Shown: positions 16,492-27,160 of the stretch, piece by piece
Layout: each line of letters starts with the position of its first letter
How positions within the stretch are numbered: position 1 is the stretch's first letter
Origin: Actinacidiphila yanglinensis
Lineage (GTDB): Bacteria > Actinomycetota > Actinomycetes > Streptomycetales > Streptomycetaceae
Length of the DNA stretch: 64,000 nt
Reading direction: 5' to 3'
NCBI RefSeq assembly: GCF_900107965.1
Contig: NZ_FNVU01000030.1
Coordinates: 1 to 64,000, forward strand
The notes under the pieces: model-generated
Databases searched by the model: none
The model's input: only the letters and a program-made list of their open reading frames with translations
What the model was told of the DNA's origin: nothing
Program-made: the position numbers and the translations under genes

Positions 16492-17682
16492 ATGAGTATC
16501 AGTAGGGACCTGTTGGAGAAGGACCTGTACAAGGTCCTCGGCGTCCCCAAGGACGCCACCGACGCCGAGATCAAGAAGGCCTACCGGAAGCTGGCCCGGG
16601 AGTTCCACCCGGACGCCAACAAGGGCGACGCCAAGGCCGAGGAGCGCTTCAAGGAGATCTCCGAGGCCAACGACGTCCTGTCCGACACCAAGCGCCGCAA
16701 GGAGTACGACGAGGGCCGCGCGCTGTTCGGCAACGGCGGCATGCGGCCCGGTCCTGGCGCGGGCGGGACCGGCGGGTTCAACTTCGACCTGGGCGACCTC
16801 TTCGGCGGCGCCCAGGGACCCGGCGGCACCACGACCGGCCAGGGCGGCGGCTTCGGCGGCGGCCTGGGCGACGTGTTCGGCGGCCTGTTCAACCGGGGCG
16901 GCGGCACTCGCGTGCAGCCGCGCCGCGGCCAGGACATCGAGTCCGAGGTGACGCTCAGCTTCACCGAGGCCGTCGACGGGGCCACTGTCCCGTTGCGGAT
17001 GTCCTCGCAGGCACCCTGCAAGGCCTGCTCCGGTACCGGCGACAAGAACGGCACGCCCCGGGTGTGCCCGACCTGCGTCGGCACCGGGCAGGTCTCGCGC
17101 GGCGGCGGCGGTGGCTTCTCGCTCACCGACCCGTGCGTGGACTGCAAGGGCCGCGGCCTGATCGCGGAGAACCCCTGCGAGGTCTGCCACGGCAGCGGGC
17201 GGGCGAAGAGCTCGCGCACCATGCAGGTGCGCATCCCCGCCGGGGTCACCGACGGGCAGCGCATCCGGCTGCGCGGCAAGGGCGCCCCCGGCGAGCGCGG
17301 CGGACCGGCCGGCGACCTCTACGTGGTCGTGCACGTCGGCCGGCACCCGGTGTTCGGCCGCAAGGACGCCAACCTGACCGTCACGGTGCCGGTGAGCTTC
17401 AGCGAGGCCGCGCTCGGTGCCGAGATCCGCGTGCCCACCCTCGGTGGGCCGCCGGTCACCCTGAAGCTGCCCGCGGGCACGCCCAACGGCCGGACCCTGC
17501 GGGCCCGGGGCAAGGGCGCGGTCCGCAAGGACGGCACGCGCGGCGATCTGCTGGTCACGGTCGAGGTGGCCGTGCCGGAGCGGACCGAGGGCAAGGCGCT
17601 GGACGCACTGGAGTCGTACCGTGAGGCGACCGCGGACATCGACCCGCGGGCGGAGCTGTTCAAGGCCGCAAAGGGAGCGTGA
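16492..17682 (+). CDS. dnaJ: Hsp40 co-chaperone DnaJ
   Basis: A 396-residue type I J-protein. The J domain (10-75) contains HPD in EFHPDANKGD. A Gly/Phe-rich region (80-145) comes next, then four zinc-finger repeats CKACSGTG, CPTCVGTG, CVDCKGRG and CEVCHGSG (about 172-240), and C-terminal substrate-binding domains. It stimulates DnaK ATPase and delivers clients. It lies about 60 bases after grpE and immediately before hspR, so it is the third gene of the heat-shock operon. Confidence 0.96.
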   Translation: MSISRDLLEKDLYKVLGVPKDATDAEIKKAYRKLAREFHPDANKGDAKAEERFKEISEANDVLSDTKRRKEYDEGRALFGNGGMRPGPGAGGTGGFNFDLGDLFGGAQGPGGTTTGQGGGFGGGLGDVFGGLFNRGGGTRVQPRRGQDIESEVTLSFTEAVDGATVPLRMSSQAPCKACSGTGDKNGTPRVCPTCVGTGQVSRGGGGGFSLTDPCVDCKGRGLIAENPCEVCHGSGRAKSSRTMQVRIPAGVTDGQRIRLRGKGAPGERGGPAGDLYVVVHVGRHPVFGRKDANLTVTVPVSFSEAALGAEIRVPTLGGPPVTLKLPAGTPNGRTLRARGKGAVRKDGTRGDLLVTVEVAVPERTEGKALDALESYREATADIDPRAELFKAAKGA

Positions 17683-17686
17683 GCGG

Positions 17687-18163
17687 ATGAGCATCGACGG
17701 CGGCGGGGCCTCCGGGCCCCGCATGGGACGCGGCCGCAATCCGTACCAGCTGACGGAGGAGTCGCCGGTCTACGTGATCTCGGTGGCGGCCGAGCTGTCC
17801 GGGCTGCACCCGCAGACCCTGCGGCAGTACGACCGCCTCGGCCTGGTCTCCCCGGACCGCACGGCCGGCCGCGGGCGGCGCTACTCCTCCCGCGACATCG
17901 AGCAGCTGCGCGAGGTGCAGCGACTCTCGCAGGACGAGGGCATCAACCTCGCAGGCATCAAGCGGATCATCGAGCTGGAGAACCAGGTCGCCGCGCTCCA
18001 GGCCCGCGTCGCCGAACTCTCCGCCGCCGTCGAGGGCGCCGCCGCGGTGATCCAGCAGCGCGAGGCCGCCGTGCACGCGTCGTACCGGCGTGACCTCGTG
18101 CCGTACCAGGACGTGCAGCACACCAGCGCGCTGGTGGTCTGGCGGCCGAAGCGCGACGGTTGA
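17687..18163 (+). CDS. hspR: MerR-family heat-shock repressor HspR
   Basis: A 158-residue MerR-type regulator. The winged helix-turn-helix (about 26-95) reads YVISVAAELSGLHPQTLRQY and GRRYSSRDIEQLREVQRL; a coiled coil (about 105-135) follows, with a tail ending VVWRPKRDG. HspR binds HAIR sites, two of which lie before dnaK and one before clpB in this window, and uses DnaK as co-repressor. The start at 17687 lies five bases after the dnaJ stop, with GGGAGCG as ribosome site. It autoregulates as last gene of the operon. Confidence 0.96.
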   Translation: MSIDGGGASGPRMGRGRNPYQLTEESPVYVISVAAELSGLHPQTLRQYDRLGLVSPDRTAGRGRRYSSRDIEQLREVQRLSQDEGINLAGIKRIIELENQVAALQARVAELSAAVEGAAAVIQQREAAVHASYRRDLVPYQDVQHTSALVVWRPKRDG

Positions 18164-18183
18164 GCGCACCAGCAGGCGGATTC

Positions 18184-18213
18184 AGCGGACCATGGCCTCG
18201 GCCGTGGTCCGCT
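18184..18213 (+). terminator. Terminator of the dnaK operon
   Basis: A 14-bp stem with one mismatch (18184-18197 with 18200-18213) and a tiny loop, followed by CGCGTTTTCC, lies 20 bases after hspR. Confidence 0.75.
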
Positions 18214-18359
18214 CGCGTTTTCCGGACCGGGGGCGGATCGGCGCAGTGTGCGGACGGCACGAATCGCAGTACGTTGAGAACGAGGCGGTAGGAGCCTGAG
18301 CCCCCGCGCGGGTCACCGGCCGGCGGGTGTGCGTCCTTCCGGATCGAGGAGTGACATCC

Positions 18360-18806
18360 ATGAGCGGACAGTTCGAAACCGTGACCGAGGTCGACCGGTC
18401 GATCGACGAGGTCTTCGCCTACCTGGCGCAGGGCACGCACGATGCGGAGTTCAGCCCCCGGGTGCAGGAGATCACCAAGGAGCCGGCGGGACCCACGGCG
18501 GTCGGCACGACGTTCCGCAGCACGGTGAAGGACGCGGGATTGACGTCCCACCGCGAGATCCGGATCACCGAGCTGCAGGAGCCGTCGACGATCCGCTGGT
18601 CGGAGACGTCGAAGAACTCGGTGACCTCCCGCGAGGGCGGCTACGACCTGCAGCCGATCGCGGACGGGCGGACCCGGGTGCGGCTGTTCAACGTCCTCGA
18701 AGGGCACGGCATCGGCAAGCTGCTGGTGGGCGTCGCCCTCGGCGCGGCACGCAAGGACGCACCCGCGTTCGGCGAGCGGATCAAGAAGGCGGTCGAGGCG
18801 GCCTGA
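18360..18806 (+). CDS. SRPBCC-family protein
   Basis: A 148-residue START/SRPBCC helix-grip protein: the opening strand FETVTEVDRSIDEVFAYLAQ, central strands with HREIRITELQEPSTIRWSET and a long C-terminal helix (PAFGERIKKAVEAA). Such proteins bind hydrophobic ligands or act as cyclases; no ligand can be deduced. No signal peptide is seen. GGATCGAGGAGTGAC precedes the ATG. It stands alone after the dnaK operon terminator and faces the oxidoreductase gene tail-to-tail. Confidence 0.82.
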   Translation: MSGQFETVTEVDRSIDEVFAYLAQGTHDAEFSPRVQEITKEPAGPTAVGTTFRSTVKDAGLTSHREIRITELQEPSTIRWSETSKNSVTSREGGYDLQPIADGRTRVRLFNVLEGHGIGKLLVGVALGAARKDAPAFGERIKKAVEAA

Positions 18807-18968
18807 CCGCTGCTCCGGACTCCCGGGGCCCTTCCCCGGGGCAGGCGGCGCCGCTCTCACCCCCGGCGCCGCTCGCACCCCCCGCGCCGCTTTCGCAAGG
18901 GACGTCCTTTTTCCGCCCGGCGGACGCTCTCCCGACGGGCACCCTCCCGCCCGCCGCCGCCCACGCGC

Positions 18969-20012
18969 TCACGCGCCGGGGACGAGGATGACCTTGCCGG
19001 CCACCGTGCGCGACTCCGCGAGCCGGAGCGCTTCCGGGGCGTCGGCCAGCGGCATGCGCGCGGCGATCTGCGGAACGAGGACGCCCTTGGCGAGCAGCTC
19101 CAGTACCTGGGTGAGGTCCGCGTGCAACCGGCGCCGGAAGCTCGCCCTGCGGCGCCGGCCGGCCCAGAAGTTGTAGAAGTGCGCGCTCCTGCCGTTGGGC
19201 AGGCAGTTCCACAGTGCGAGCCGCGCGAACAGCGTCAGCACCGGCAGCTGCGAGTTGCCCTCGTCGTCCTTCGTCGCCGCGGTGCCGTACGAGACCAGCG
19301 TGCCGCCCCGGCGCAGCAACTGCCACGACCGCACCAGCCCGGCGCCGCCGACGTGGTCGAACACCGCGTCCACGCCGTCCGGCGCCAGCTCCCGGATCCG
19401 GGCGTGGAGGTCCGGGGAGCGGTAGTCGACCGGAATGGCGCCCAGCTCGCGCACCGTGGCGTGGTGGCGCTCCGACGCCGTGCCGATCACGGTGATCCCC
19501 GCGTGCCGGGCAAGCTGCACGAGCGTGGAGCCGACCCCGCCGTTGGCGCCGAGGACCACGATGGTCCCGCCGGAGCGGACCTTCGCCGTGCGGTGCAGCA
19601 TCTGCCAGGCGGTGATCCCGTTGACCACCACCGTCTCCGCGGCGGGCGCGTCCACGCCGTCCGGCACGGGCACGAGGTCGGCAGCGTCGATCAGCACGTG
19701 GCTGGCCCAGCCGCCGGTCTTGGTGACGGCGGCGAACCGGCGTCCGGTCAGCGCGGCGTCCACGCCTGGCCCGGTGGCGGTGACGGTGCCCACCAGGTCG
19801 TAGCCGGGCACGAAGGGGAAGGGCGGCTGGTCGTAGTACTTGCCGCGGCGCATCTGCTGCTCGGCGAAGGAGACCCCGGTCGCGTCCATCCGCAGGACGA
19901 CCTGTCCCGCGGCCGGCGGCGGAAGCTCGCGGGTGCGGACCTCCAGGCCGCTCGGGTCGACCAGGCCGGGCAGGACGATCTCGGTGGCGAGGACGGTGGC
20001 GCTGCTGGTCAT
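18969..20012 (-). CDS. MDR-family quinone oxidoreductase-like enzyme
   Basis: A 347-residue medium-chain dehydrogenase/reductase. The N-terminal GroES-like domain includes GVSFAEQQMRRGKYYDQPP, and the NADPH site is GANGGVGSTLVQLARHAG near 155-172. The cysteine ligands of zinc-containing alcohol dehydrogenases are absent, so it is probably a zinc-free quinone or enone reductase. It is divergent from a TetR gene with perfect palindromes between them, so that regulator probably represses it. The substrate may be the effector of the TetR protein. Confidence 0.85.
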   Translation of the reverse strand: MTSSATVLATEIVLPGLVDPSGLEVRTRELPPPAAGQVVLRMDATGVSFAEQQMRRGKYYDQPPFPFVPGYDLVGTVTATGPGVDAALTGRRFAAVTKTGGWASHVLIDAADLVPVPDGVDAPAAETVVVNGITAWQMLHRTAKVRSGGTIVVLGANGGVGSTLVQLARHAGITVIGTASERHHATVRELGAIPVDYRSPDLHARIRELAPDGVDAVFDHVGGAGLVRSWQLLRRGGTLVSYGTAATKDDEGNSQLPVLTLFARLALWNCLPNGRSAHFYNFWAGRRRRASFRRRLHADLTQVLELLAKGVLVPQIAARMPLADAPEALRLAESRTVAGKVILVPGA

Positions 20013-20041
20013 GGGGCACTCCGGTCGGTCGGGCCGTTGGC

Positions 20042-20053
20042 TTACACGTGTAA
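20042..20053. promoter_or_regulatory. Palindromic operator near the MDR gene
   Basis: TTACACGTGTAA is a perfect 12-bp palindrome 30 bases upstream of the MDR start, within the TetR/MDR divergent promoter region. Confidence 0.6.
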
Positions 20054-20084
20054 ACATACAGACGTAACCACGGGGCGGCAAGAA

Positions 20085-20098
20085 GTTACGGCCGTAAC
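20085..20098. promoter_or_regulatory. Palindromic operator near the TetR gene
   Basis: GTTACGGCCGTAAC is a perfect 14-bp palindrome 23 bases upstream of the tetR-like start. Its TTAC/GTAA arms resemble the palindrome at 20042-20053, suggesting two sites for one TetR dimer type. Confidence 0.65.
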
Positions 20099-20120
20099 CT
20101 TCACGGTGTAAGCTCACAGC

Positions 20121-20777
20121 GTGGAAGAGACCGGAACCGGGGCGCGGGCCGCGTCGAGACCCGCCCGCGCGCGCAACCGTCGAGGCGAGGGCGGGCGGCT
20201 GCGCGAGGACATCGTCACGGCCGCGGTGGAACTCCTCGACGAGGCCGGCGACGAGCGGGCCATCACGTTGCGGTCCGTGGCGCGCCGGGTCGGGATCGCG
20301 GCTCCGTCGATCTACCCGCACTTCCCCGACCAGCCGGCCATCATGCTGGCCGTCGTGCGGCGGGAGTTCGCGGAACTCGATCGCACCCTCCGCTCCGCCG
20401 TGGAGGAGGCGGGGGGCGACCCCCGGCGGCGGCTGTTCGCCGTCTGCGAGACCTACCTCGACTTCGCCCGGACCCGTCCCGAGCGCTACCGCGCGATGTT
20501 CGGCGGCGTCTGGGTGCCGACCCTGGGCGACAGTTCGCTGGTCGAGGCGGATCTGAGCGAGCTGGGAGCCGAGACCCTTCAACTCCTCGTCGACACGCTC
20601 GACGCCTGCGTCGCGGCCGGGGAGGCCACCAGCACCGACCTGTTCGGGGACGCGGTCGCGCTGTGGCTGGGGTTGCACGGGCTGGCCCACCAGCGTGCGG
20701 TCACCCGGGCGTTCCCCTGGCCGGAAGGCATCGCCGAGCGCCTCATCACCTCGCTCGCCCACCTCAGGGACGCGTGA
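20121..20777 (+). CDS. TetR-family transcriptional regulator
   Basis: A 218-residue regulator from a GTG start. An Arg-rich leader precedes the helix-turn-helix (about 25-72: IVTAAVELLDEAGDERAITL, then SVARRVGIAAPSIYPHFPDQ), followed by an all-helical ligand-binding domain with the TetR_C-like signature RPERYRAMFGG. It probably represses the divergent MDR gene and itself through the two palindromes in the 108-base gap. The ligand is unknown. Confidence 0.9.
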   Translation: MEETGTGARAASRPARARNRRGEGGRLREDIVTAAVELLDEAGDERAITLRSVARRVGIAAPSIYPHFPDQPAIMLAVVRREFAELDRTLRSAVEEAGGDPRRRLFAVCETYLDFARTRPERYRAMFGGVWVPTLGDSSLVEADLSELGAETLQLLVDTLDACVAAGEATSTDLFGDAVALWLGLHGLAHQRAVTRAFPWPEGIAERLITSLAHLRDA

Positions 20778-20843
20778 GGCCGGGCCGTCGCTCCGCGGAA
20801 ATTCGGGCGACACCGCGCGGTGGTGGCGTTAGCTTCGGATGCC

Positions 20844-21350
20844 ATGGACCCACTTGGTGAAGCGCAGATCCGGGACTCCTTCGTGAACTGCTCGAAGGGC
20901 GAGGCGAAGCGCGTCAGGCTGCCGCGGGAGCTCGCGGAGGTGTCGTGGGCGGACCTGGACTTCTTCGGCTGGCGCGACCCCGGTGCCCCGGACCGCGCGT
21001 ACCTCGTGACCGGCGGCCCGCGTCCCACGGGCATCGCGCTGCGGGTCGCGCCGGGCGCCCGGCGGAACCTGATGCGCAGCAGCCTGTGCTCGATCTGCCT
21101 GACCGGCCACTCCGGCGGCGGCGTGGACCTGCTGGCCGCGCCGCTGGCCGGGGCCGCCGGCCGGCAGGGCAACACCGTCGGCACTTACATGTGCGCCGAC
21201 CTGGCCTGTTCGCTGTACCTCCGGGGCAAGAAGACCTCCGCGCTGGTCAAGCGGATGGAGGAGACCCTGACGCTGGAGGAGCAGATCGCGCGCACCGTGC
21301 GCAATCTCGACGCCTTCCTGGCGAAGGTGACCGCGGCACGGGTGGCCTGA
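20844..21350 (+). CDS. FBP-domain (FusB-like) zinc-finger protein
   Basis: A 168-residue protein matching the C-terminal treble-clef domain of elongation-factor-G-binding proteins. A zinc site is suggested by CSICLTGHSG (near 82-91) and CADLACSLYLR (near 117-127). In staphylococci FusB-type proteins release EF-G from stalled ribosomes and give fusidic acid resistance. The actinobacterial FBP homologues are single-domain and their role is not settled. It reads rightward, close after the tetR-like gene. Confidence 0.78.
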   Translation: MDPLGEAQIRDSFVNCSKGEAKRVRLPRELAEVSWADLDFFGWRDPGAPDRAYLVTGGPRPTGIALRVAPGARRNLMRSSLCSICLTGHSGGGVDLLAAPLAGAAGRQGNTVGTYMCADLACSLYLRGKKTSALVKRMEETLTLEEQIARTVRNLDAFLAKVTAARVA

Positions 21351-21373
21351 GCGGGATCATCGGCGGGGACGCG

Positions 21374-21781
21374 TCAGGCGTTCCCCATCGCCCGGGTGAG
21401 GGCGATCTCGATGACCACCCGGTCCGGGTTGTAGGCCGGGGTGCGCTTGTAGCGCTCGGCGTAGCGGCGTACGGCGTCGGCGACCCGTTCGGGATCCTCG
21501 GAGACGGTGGCGATGCCCTCCAGGGTGGCCCAACGGCCGCGGTCCGCCTGGCAGACGGCGACGCGGGCACCGGACGGCCCGGCGGCGCGCACGTTCGCGG
21601 CCTTGCGGCTGGCGGTGTTGGTGATCACGCGGGCGAGTCCGGCCTCGGGCTCATAGGTGACACCGACCGGGACCAGGTGCGGGGAGCCGTCGGGGCGGGT
21701 GGTGGTCAGCGTGCACAGGTGGTACTCGCGCCAGAAGGCGAGGTACCCGGGCTCGGGGGAGCGGGGATCGCGGTGCGGCAT
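21374..21781 (-). CDS. PPOX-class (F420 or FMN) split-barrel protein
   Basis: A 135-residue protein of the pyridoxamine-5'-phosphate-oxidase-like split barrel. Sequence such as HLCTLTTTRPDGSPHLVPVG (near 21-40), VITNTASRKAANVRA and VAVCQADRGRWATLEG is typical of actinobacterial F420-dependent TIGR-type PPOX proteins. The substrate is unknown. It lies just downstream of the P450 gene on the same strand and may be cotranscribed with it. Confidence 0.8.
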   Translation of the reverse strand: MPHRDPRSPEPGYLAFWREYHLCTLTTTRPDGSPHLVPVGVTYEPEAGLARVITNTASRKAANVRAAGPSGARVAVCQADRGRWATLEGIATVSEDPERVADAVRRYAERYKRTPAYNPDRVVIEIALTRAMGNA

Positions 21782-21824
21782 GGCACGAACGGTAACCCGT
21801 CGGCCCGGTCGGCCGTGGGAACGC

Positions 21825-23057
21825 TCAACCTCCGAGTCCGACCGGCAGTTGCGCCACGCTGTTCCCGATGAACCCCGGCAGCCGGGGCAGTTCCGCGTCG
21901 GGCACGGCCGGCGCCAGCCGCGGATGGGCACCGTACAGCGTGCGCAGCGCGACCGTTGCCTCGAGCCGGGCCAGCGGGGCGCCCAGGCAGTAGTGGGCGC
22001 CGTGCCCGAAGGCGAGGTGGCGGGTGCCGGGCGGCCGGGTGATGTCGAACCGGTCGGCGTCGGGGCCGTAGGCGCGCGGGTCGCGCCCGGCACCGGCGTA
22101 ACCGGCGAGGACCGGTGTGCCGCGCGGCACGAGGGTGCCGTCGACCTCCAGATCGGTGGTGGGATAGCGGAACGGGAAGTTCGCGACCGGACCGTCCCAG
22201 CGCAGCGTCTCCTCGACCACCGCGTCCCAGGAGGCTTCACCCGAAAGGACGAGGTCGAGTTGGGCGGGGTGGGCAGACAGGGCGCGTACCGCGTTGGTGA
22301 TGAGGTTGAGCGTGGTCTCGTGTCCGGCGACGATCATCAGCAGCAGGGTGCCGGTCACCTCCTCGTCGCTCAACCGCTCGGTGCCGTCGTCCCGTTCCCG
22401 GTCGCGGGCCGCGATCAGCGCGCTGGTCAGGTCGTCGCCGGGGTGTGTGCGGCGGTCCGCGACGACGTCGGCGAGCACCGCGTGGATCTCGCGCTGCGCG
22501 GCCATCGCGTCGGCGGCCGGGCTGGAGGTGCTGACCAGGAGGTGGGTGAGGTCGTGCAGGCGGTCGCGGTGCGCCGGGTCCACGCCGAGCAGCTCGCTGA
22601 TCACGCCCATCGGCAGCGGGTACGCGAAGGACGCGCGCAGGTCGACGATGCCGTCCGGGTCGGTACGGCCGGGCAGTTCGGCCACCAGCTCGCCGGCCAG
22701 CCGCTCGATCCACGGGCGCAGGGCAGCCACCCGGCGCGGCGTGAACGCCTCGGCGGCCAGGCCCCGCAGCCGCCGGTGGTCGTCACCGTCGGCCGTCGTC
22801 ATCCCGGTGACCAGGGCGAACGCGCTGAGCTGCCACTGCGCCGGGACGCGGCCCTGCTGGAGGGCGGCGAAGTGCCGCGCGTTCTTGGCCACGCGGGGAT
22901 CGGTGAGGAAGTCGCGCAGCTCCCGGTGGCGAGAGACGATCATGCCGGGGACTCCGCCCGGCAGCACCACCGGACAGGCGGCCGCCCGCTCGCGCAGTGC
23001 GGCGGCGTCGGCCTGAACGGCTGTGCCGTCGGGGTCCATCGGGTGTGCCACGTCCAT
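21825..23057 (-). CDS. Cytochrome P450
   Basis: A 410-residue soluble class I P450. Landmarks: the I-helix oxygen-activation motif AGHETT (near 238), the K-helix ExxR in EETLRW (near 280), and the heme-binding loop FGHGAHYCLGAPLARLE with Cys near 350. It resembles the CYP105/CYP107-type bacterial enzymes. No ferredoxin gene is adjacent, so electrons must come from elsewhere. It is divergent from clpB and shares the 138-base gap that holds a HAIR operator, so heat-shock control of the P450 is possible. Confidence 0.93.
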   Translation of the reverse strand: MDVAHPMDPDGTAVQADAAALRERAAACPVVLPGGVPGMIVSRHRELRDFLTDPRVAKNARHFAALQQGRVPAQWQLSAFALVTGMTTADGDDHRRLRGLAAEAFTPRRVAALRPWIERLAGELVAELPGRTDPDGIVDLRASFAYPLPMGVISELLGVDPAHRDRLHDLTHLLVSTSSPAADAMAAQREIHAVLADVVADRRTHPGDDLTSALIAARDRERDDGTERLSDEEVTGTLLLMIVAGHETTLNLITNAVRALSAHPAQLDLVLSGEASWDAVVEETLRWDGPVANFPFRYPTTDLEVDGTLVPRGTPVLAGYAGAGRDPRAYGPDADRFDITRPPGTRHLAFGHGAHYCLGAPLARLEATVALRTLYGAHPRLAPAVPDAELPRLPGFIGNSVAQLPVGLGG

Positions 23058-23104
23058 GGGGGCTTCCCTTCCGAGACGGTGCCCCGCCCTGTGCCCGGAA
23101 TCAC

Positions 23105-23125
23105 CTTGAGTGGAATAGACTCAAC
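23105..23125. promoter_or_regulatory. HAIR operator (HspR site) between P450 and clpB
   Basis: CTTGAGT-N7-ACTCAAC differs from the HAIR consensus at one of 14 positions. It lies 70 bases upstream of clpB, a known HspR regulon member, and 48 bases upstream of the divergent P450 gene. Confidence 0.88.
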
Positions 23126-23195
23126 TTGCTTCATGTTCCCGTGATCAGGTTGGGGTACATGGTAGCGACGATCGAATGAGGAGGACAGCACGCCC

Positions 23196-25822
<2,627 letters not shown>

Positions 25823-25826
<4 letters not shown>

Positions 25827-26356
25827 GCATCGACCCCTCCTCGATTCCGAACTTCGGGGGCCAGCCGGACCCCAACCAGCCGAGCGGAGAAGCCTCCGGC
25901 AGCGTGGTCATCCCGGACCAGGACCTGGTCAAGCAGCTCCTCGACCAGATGGGGCTCAAGCACGCCGTCGACGACGAGGACGACCTCCTGGCGCCGTGGG
26001 AGGAGTTCCGTACCTACTTCATGTTCCGCGGCGAGGAGCAGCAGCACGTCTTCGCGGTGCGCACCTTCTACGAGCGCACCTACTCCGTCGACGAGAAGCC
26101 GCAGCTCCACGAGGCGATCGACGAGTGGAACCACCTCACGCTGTGGCCGAAGGTGTACACGAACACCGATGACGAGGGCGCCGTCCGCCTCATCGGCGAG
26201 GCCCAGATGCTCATCGGCATGGGCGTCAACCTCGACCACTTCGTGGCCACCACGGTCAGCTGGATCCAGGCGTCCGTCGAGTTCAACAAGTGGCTCGGCG
26301 AGCGGCTGGGCCTGGAGGACGCCACCGGCGAGGACGACGGCGACTCCGAGGACTGA
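25823..26356 (+). CDS. YbjN-domain protein
   Basis: A 177-residue acidic protein of the YbjN/type III secretion chaperone-like fold. A disordered Pro/Ser N-terminus precedes the domain (about 30-165) with YFMFRGEEQQHVFAVRTFYE and HEAIDEWNHLTLWPKVYTN; the C-terminus is Asp/Glu-rich. Its GTG start overlaps the clpB stop (GTGA), so it is made with the disaggregase. The coupling suggests a role as an adaptor or client-handling partner of ClpB, but this is inference. Confidence 0.82.
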
Positions 26357-26423
26357 GCGAGCAAGGCACTGAGCGAGGGCGCGCGAGGGGGTACCAGGCC
26401 CTCGCGGGCCGAGCAGGACCACG

Positions 26424-26472
26424 CGGGCGGGCGCCCGGGACCGGCGGAACACGCCTCCCGGGCGCCCGCCCG
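26424..26472 (+). terminator. Strong hairpin after clpB-ybjN
   Basis: A perfect 17-bp stem (26424-26440 with 26456-26472) and a 15-base loop lie 68 bases after the YbjN-domain gene. No U-run follows, as is common in streptomycetes. Confidence 0.8.
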
Positions 26473-26517
26473 TATATGCACGGCGCAACGACGCGGACGA
26501 TCAGTAAGGTGTTGGCC

Positions 26518-27123
26518 ATGGCCTCTCCGCGCGGTGCCGCTCTCGGCACGCCCACCATCCTGCACGCCCACGGACTGGTGCTGCGCCCGGTCACCGCCGC
26601 CGACGAGCCGGCGGTCGCACAGGCGATGACCGACCCGGGCGTGCTCCAGTGGGCCGCGGGCATGGCGGTGCTCGACGCGCCGCCGAAGGACCGCGCCACC
26701 GTGTGGCTGTCGGCCCGGATCGGAGCCTGGTCGACCGGCACCGCCGCGTTCGCCGTGACCGACCCGGCCGACGGGATCATGATCGGCTACCTCGGCCTGC
26801 GCGATGTCCATCGCATCCCGGACCAGGCGATCGCCGGCTACTGGGTGACGCCGTCCGCCCGCGGCCGCGGGATCACCGCCCGCGCCCTCGACGCTGCCGC
26901 GAGCTGGGCCTTCACCTCGGCCCACCGGGGTGGCCTCGGCGTGCACCGCATCGTCCTCGACCACGTGCTGGACAACCCCGGCTCCTGCCGCGCCGCGCTG
27001 CGGGCCGGCTTCGCGGAGGAGGGCGTGATGCGCGAGGCGTTCATCGCGCGCGACGGCGTCCGGCACGACTGCCACCTGCACGCCCGCCTCGCCACGGACC
27101 CGGCCGCGCGACCCTTCACCTGA
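26518..27123 (+). CDS. GNAT-family N-acetyltransferase
   Basis: A 201-residue RimJ/RimL-type acetyltransferase. The opening strand GLVLRPVTAADEPAVAQAM, the acetyl-CoA loop VTPSARGRGITARALDAAA (near 113-131) and the late FAEEGVMREAF segment match the family. It would acetylate a small molecule or protein N-terminus; the substrate cannot be told. The ATG at 26518 follows GTAAGGTGTTGGCC. It stands after the clpB terminator and faces the aminotransferase gene tail-to-tail. Confidence 0.85.
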   Translation: MASPRGAALGTPTILHAHGLVLRPVTAADEPAVAQAMTDPGVLQWAAGMAVLDAPPKDRATVWLSARIGAWSTGTAAFAVTDPADGIMIGYLGLRDVHRIPDQAIAGYWVTPSARGRGITARALDAAASWAFTSAHRGGLGVHRIVLDHVLDNPGSCRAALRAGFAEEGVMREAFIARDGVRHDCHLHARLATDPAARPFT

Positions 27124-27160
27124 GCCCGGCGCGGGATTCCGGGTCGCCGTGGGGCCCGGT

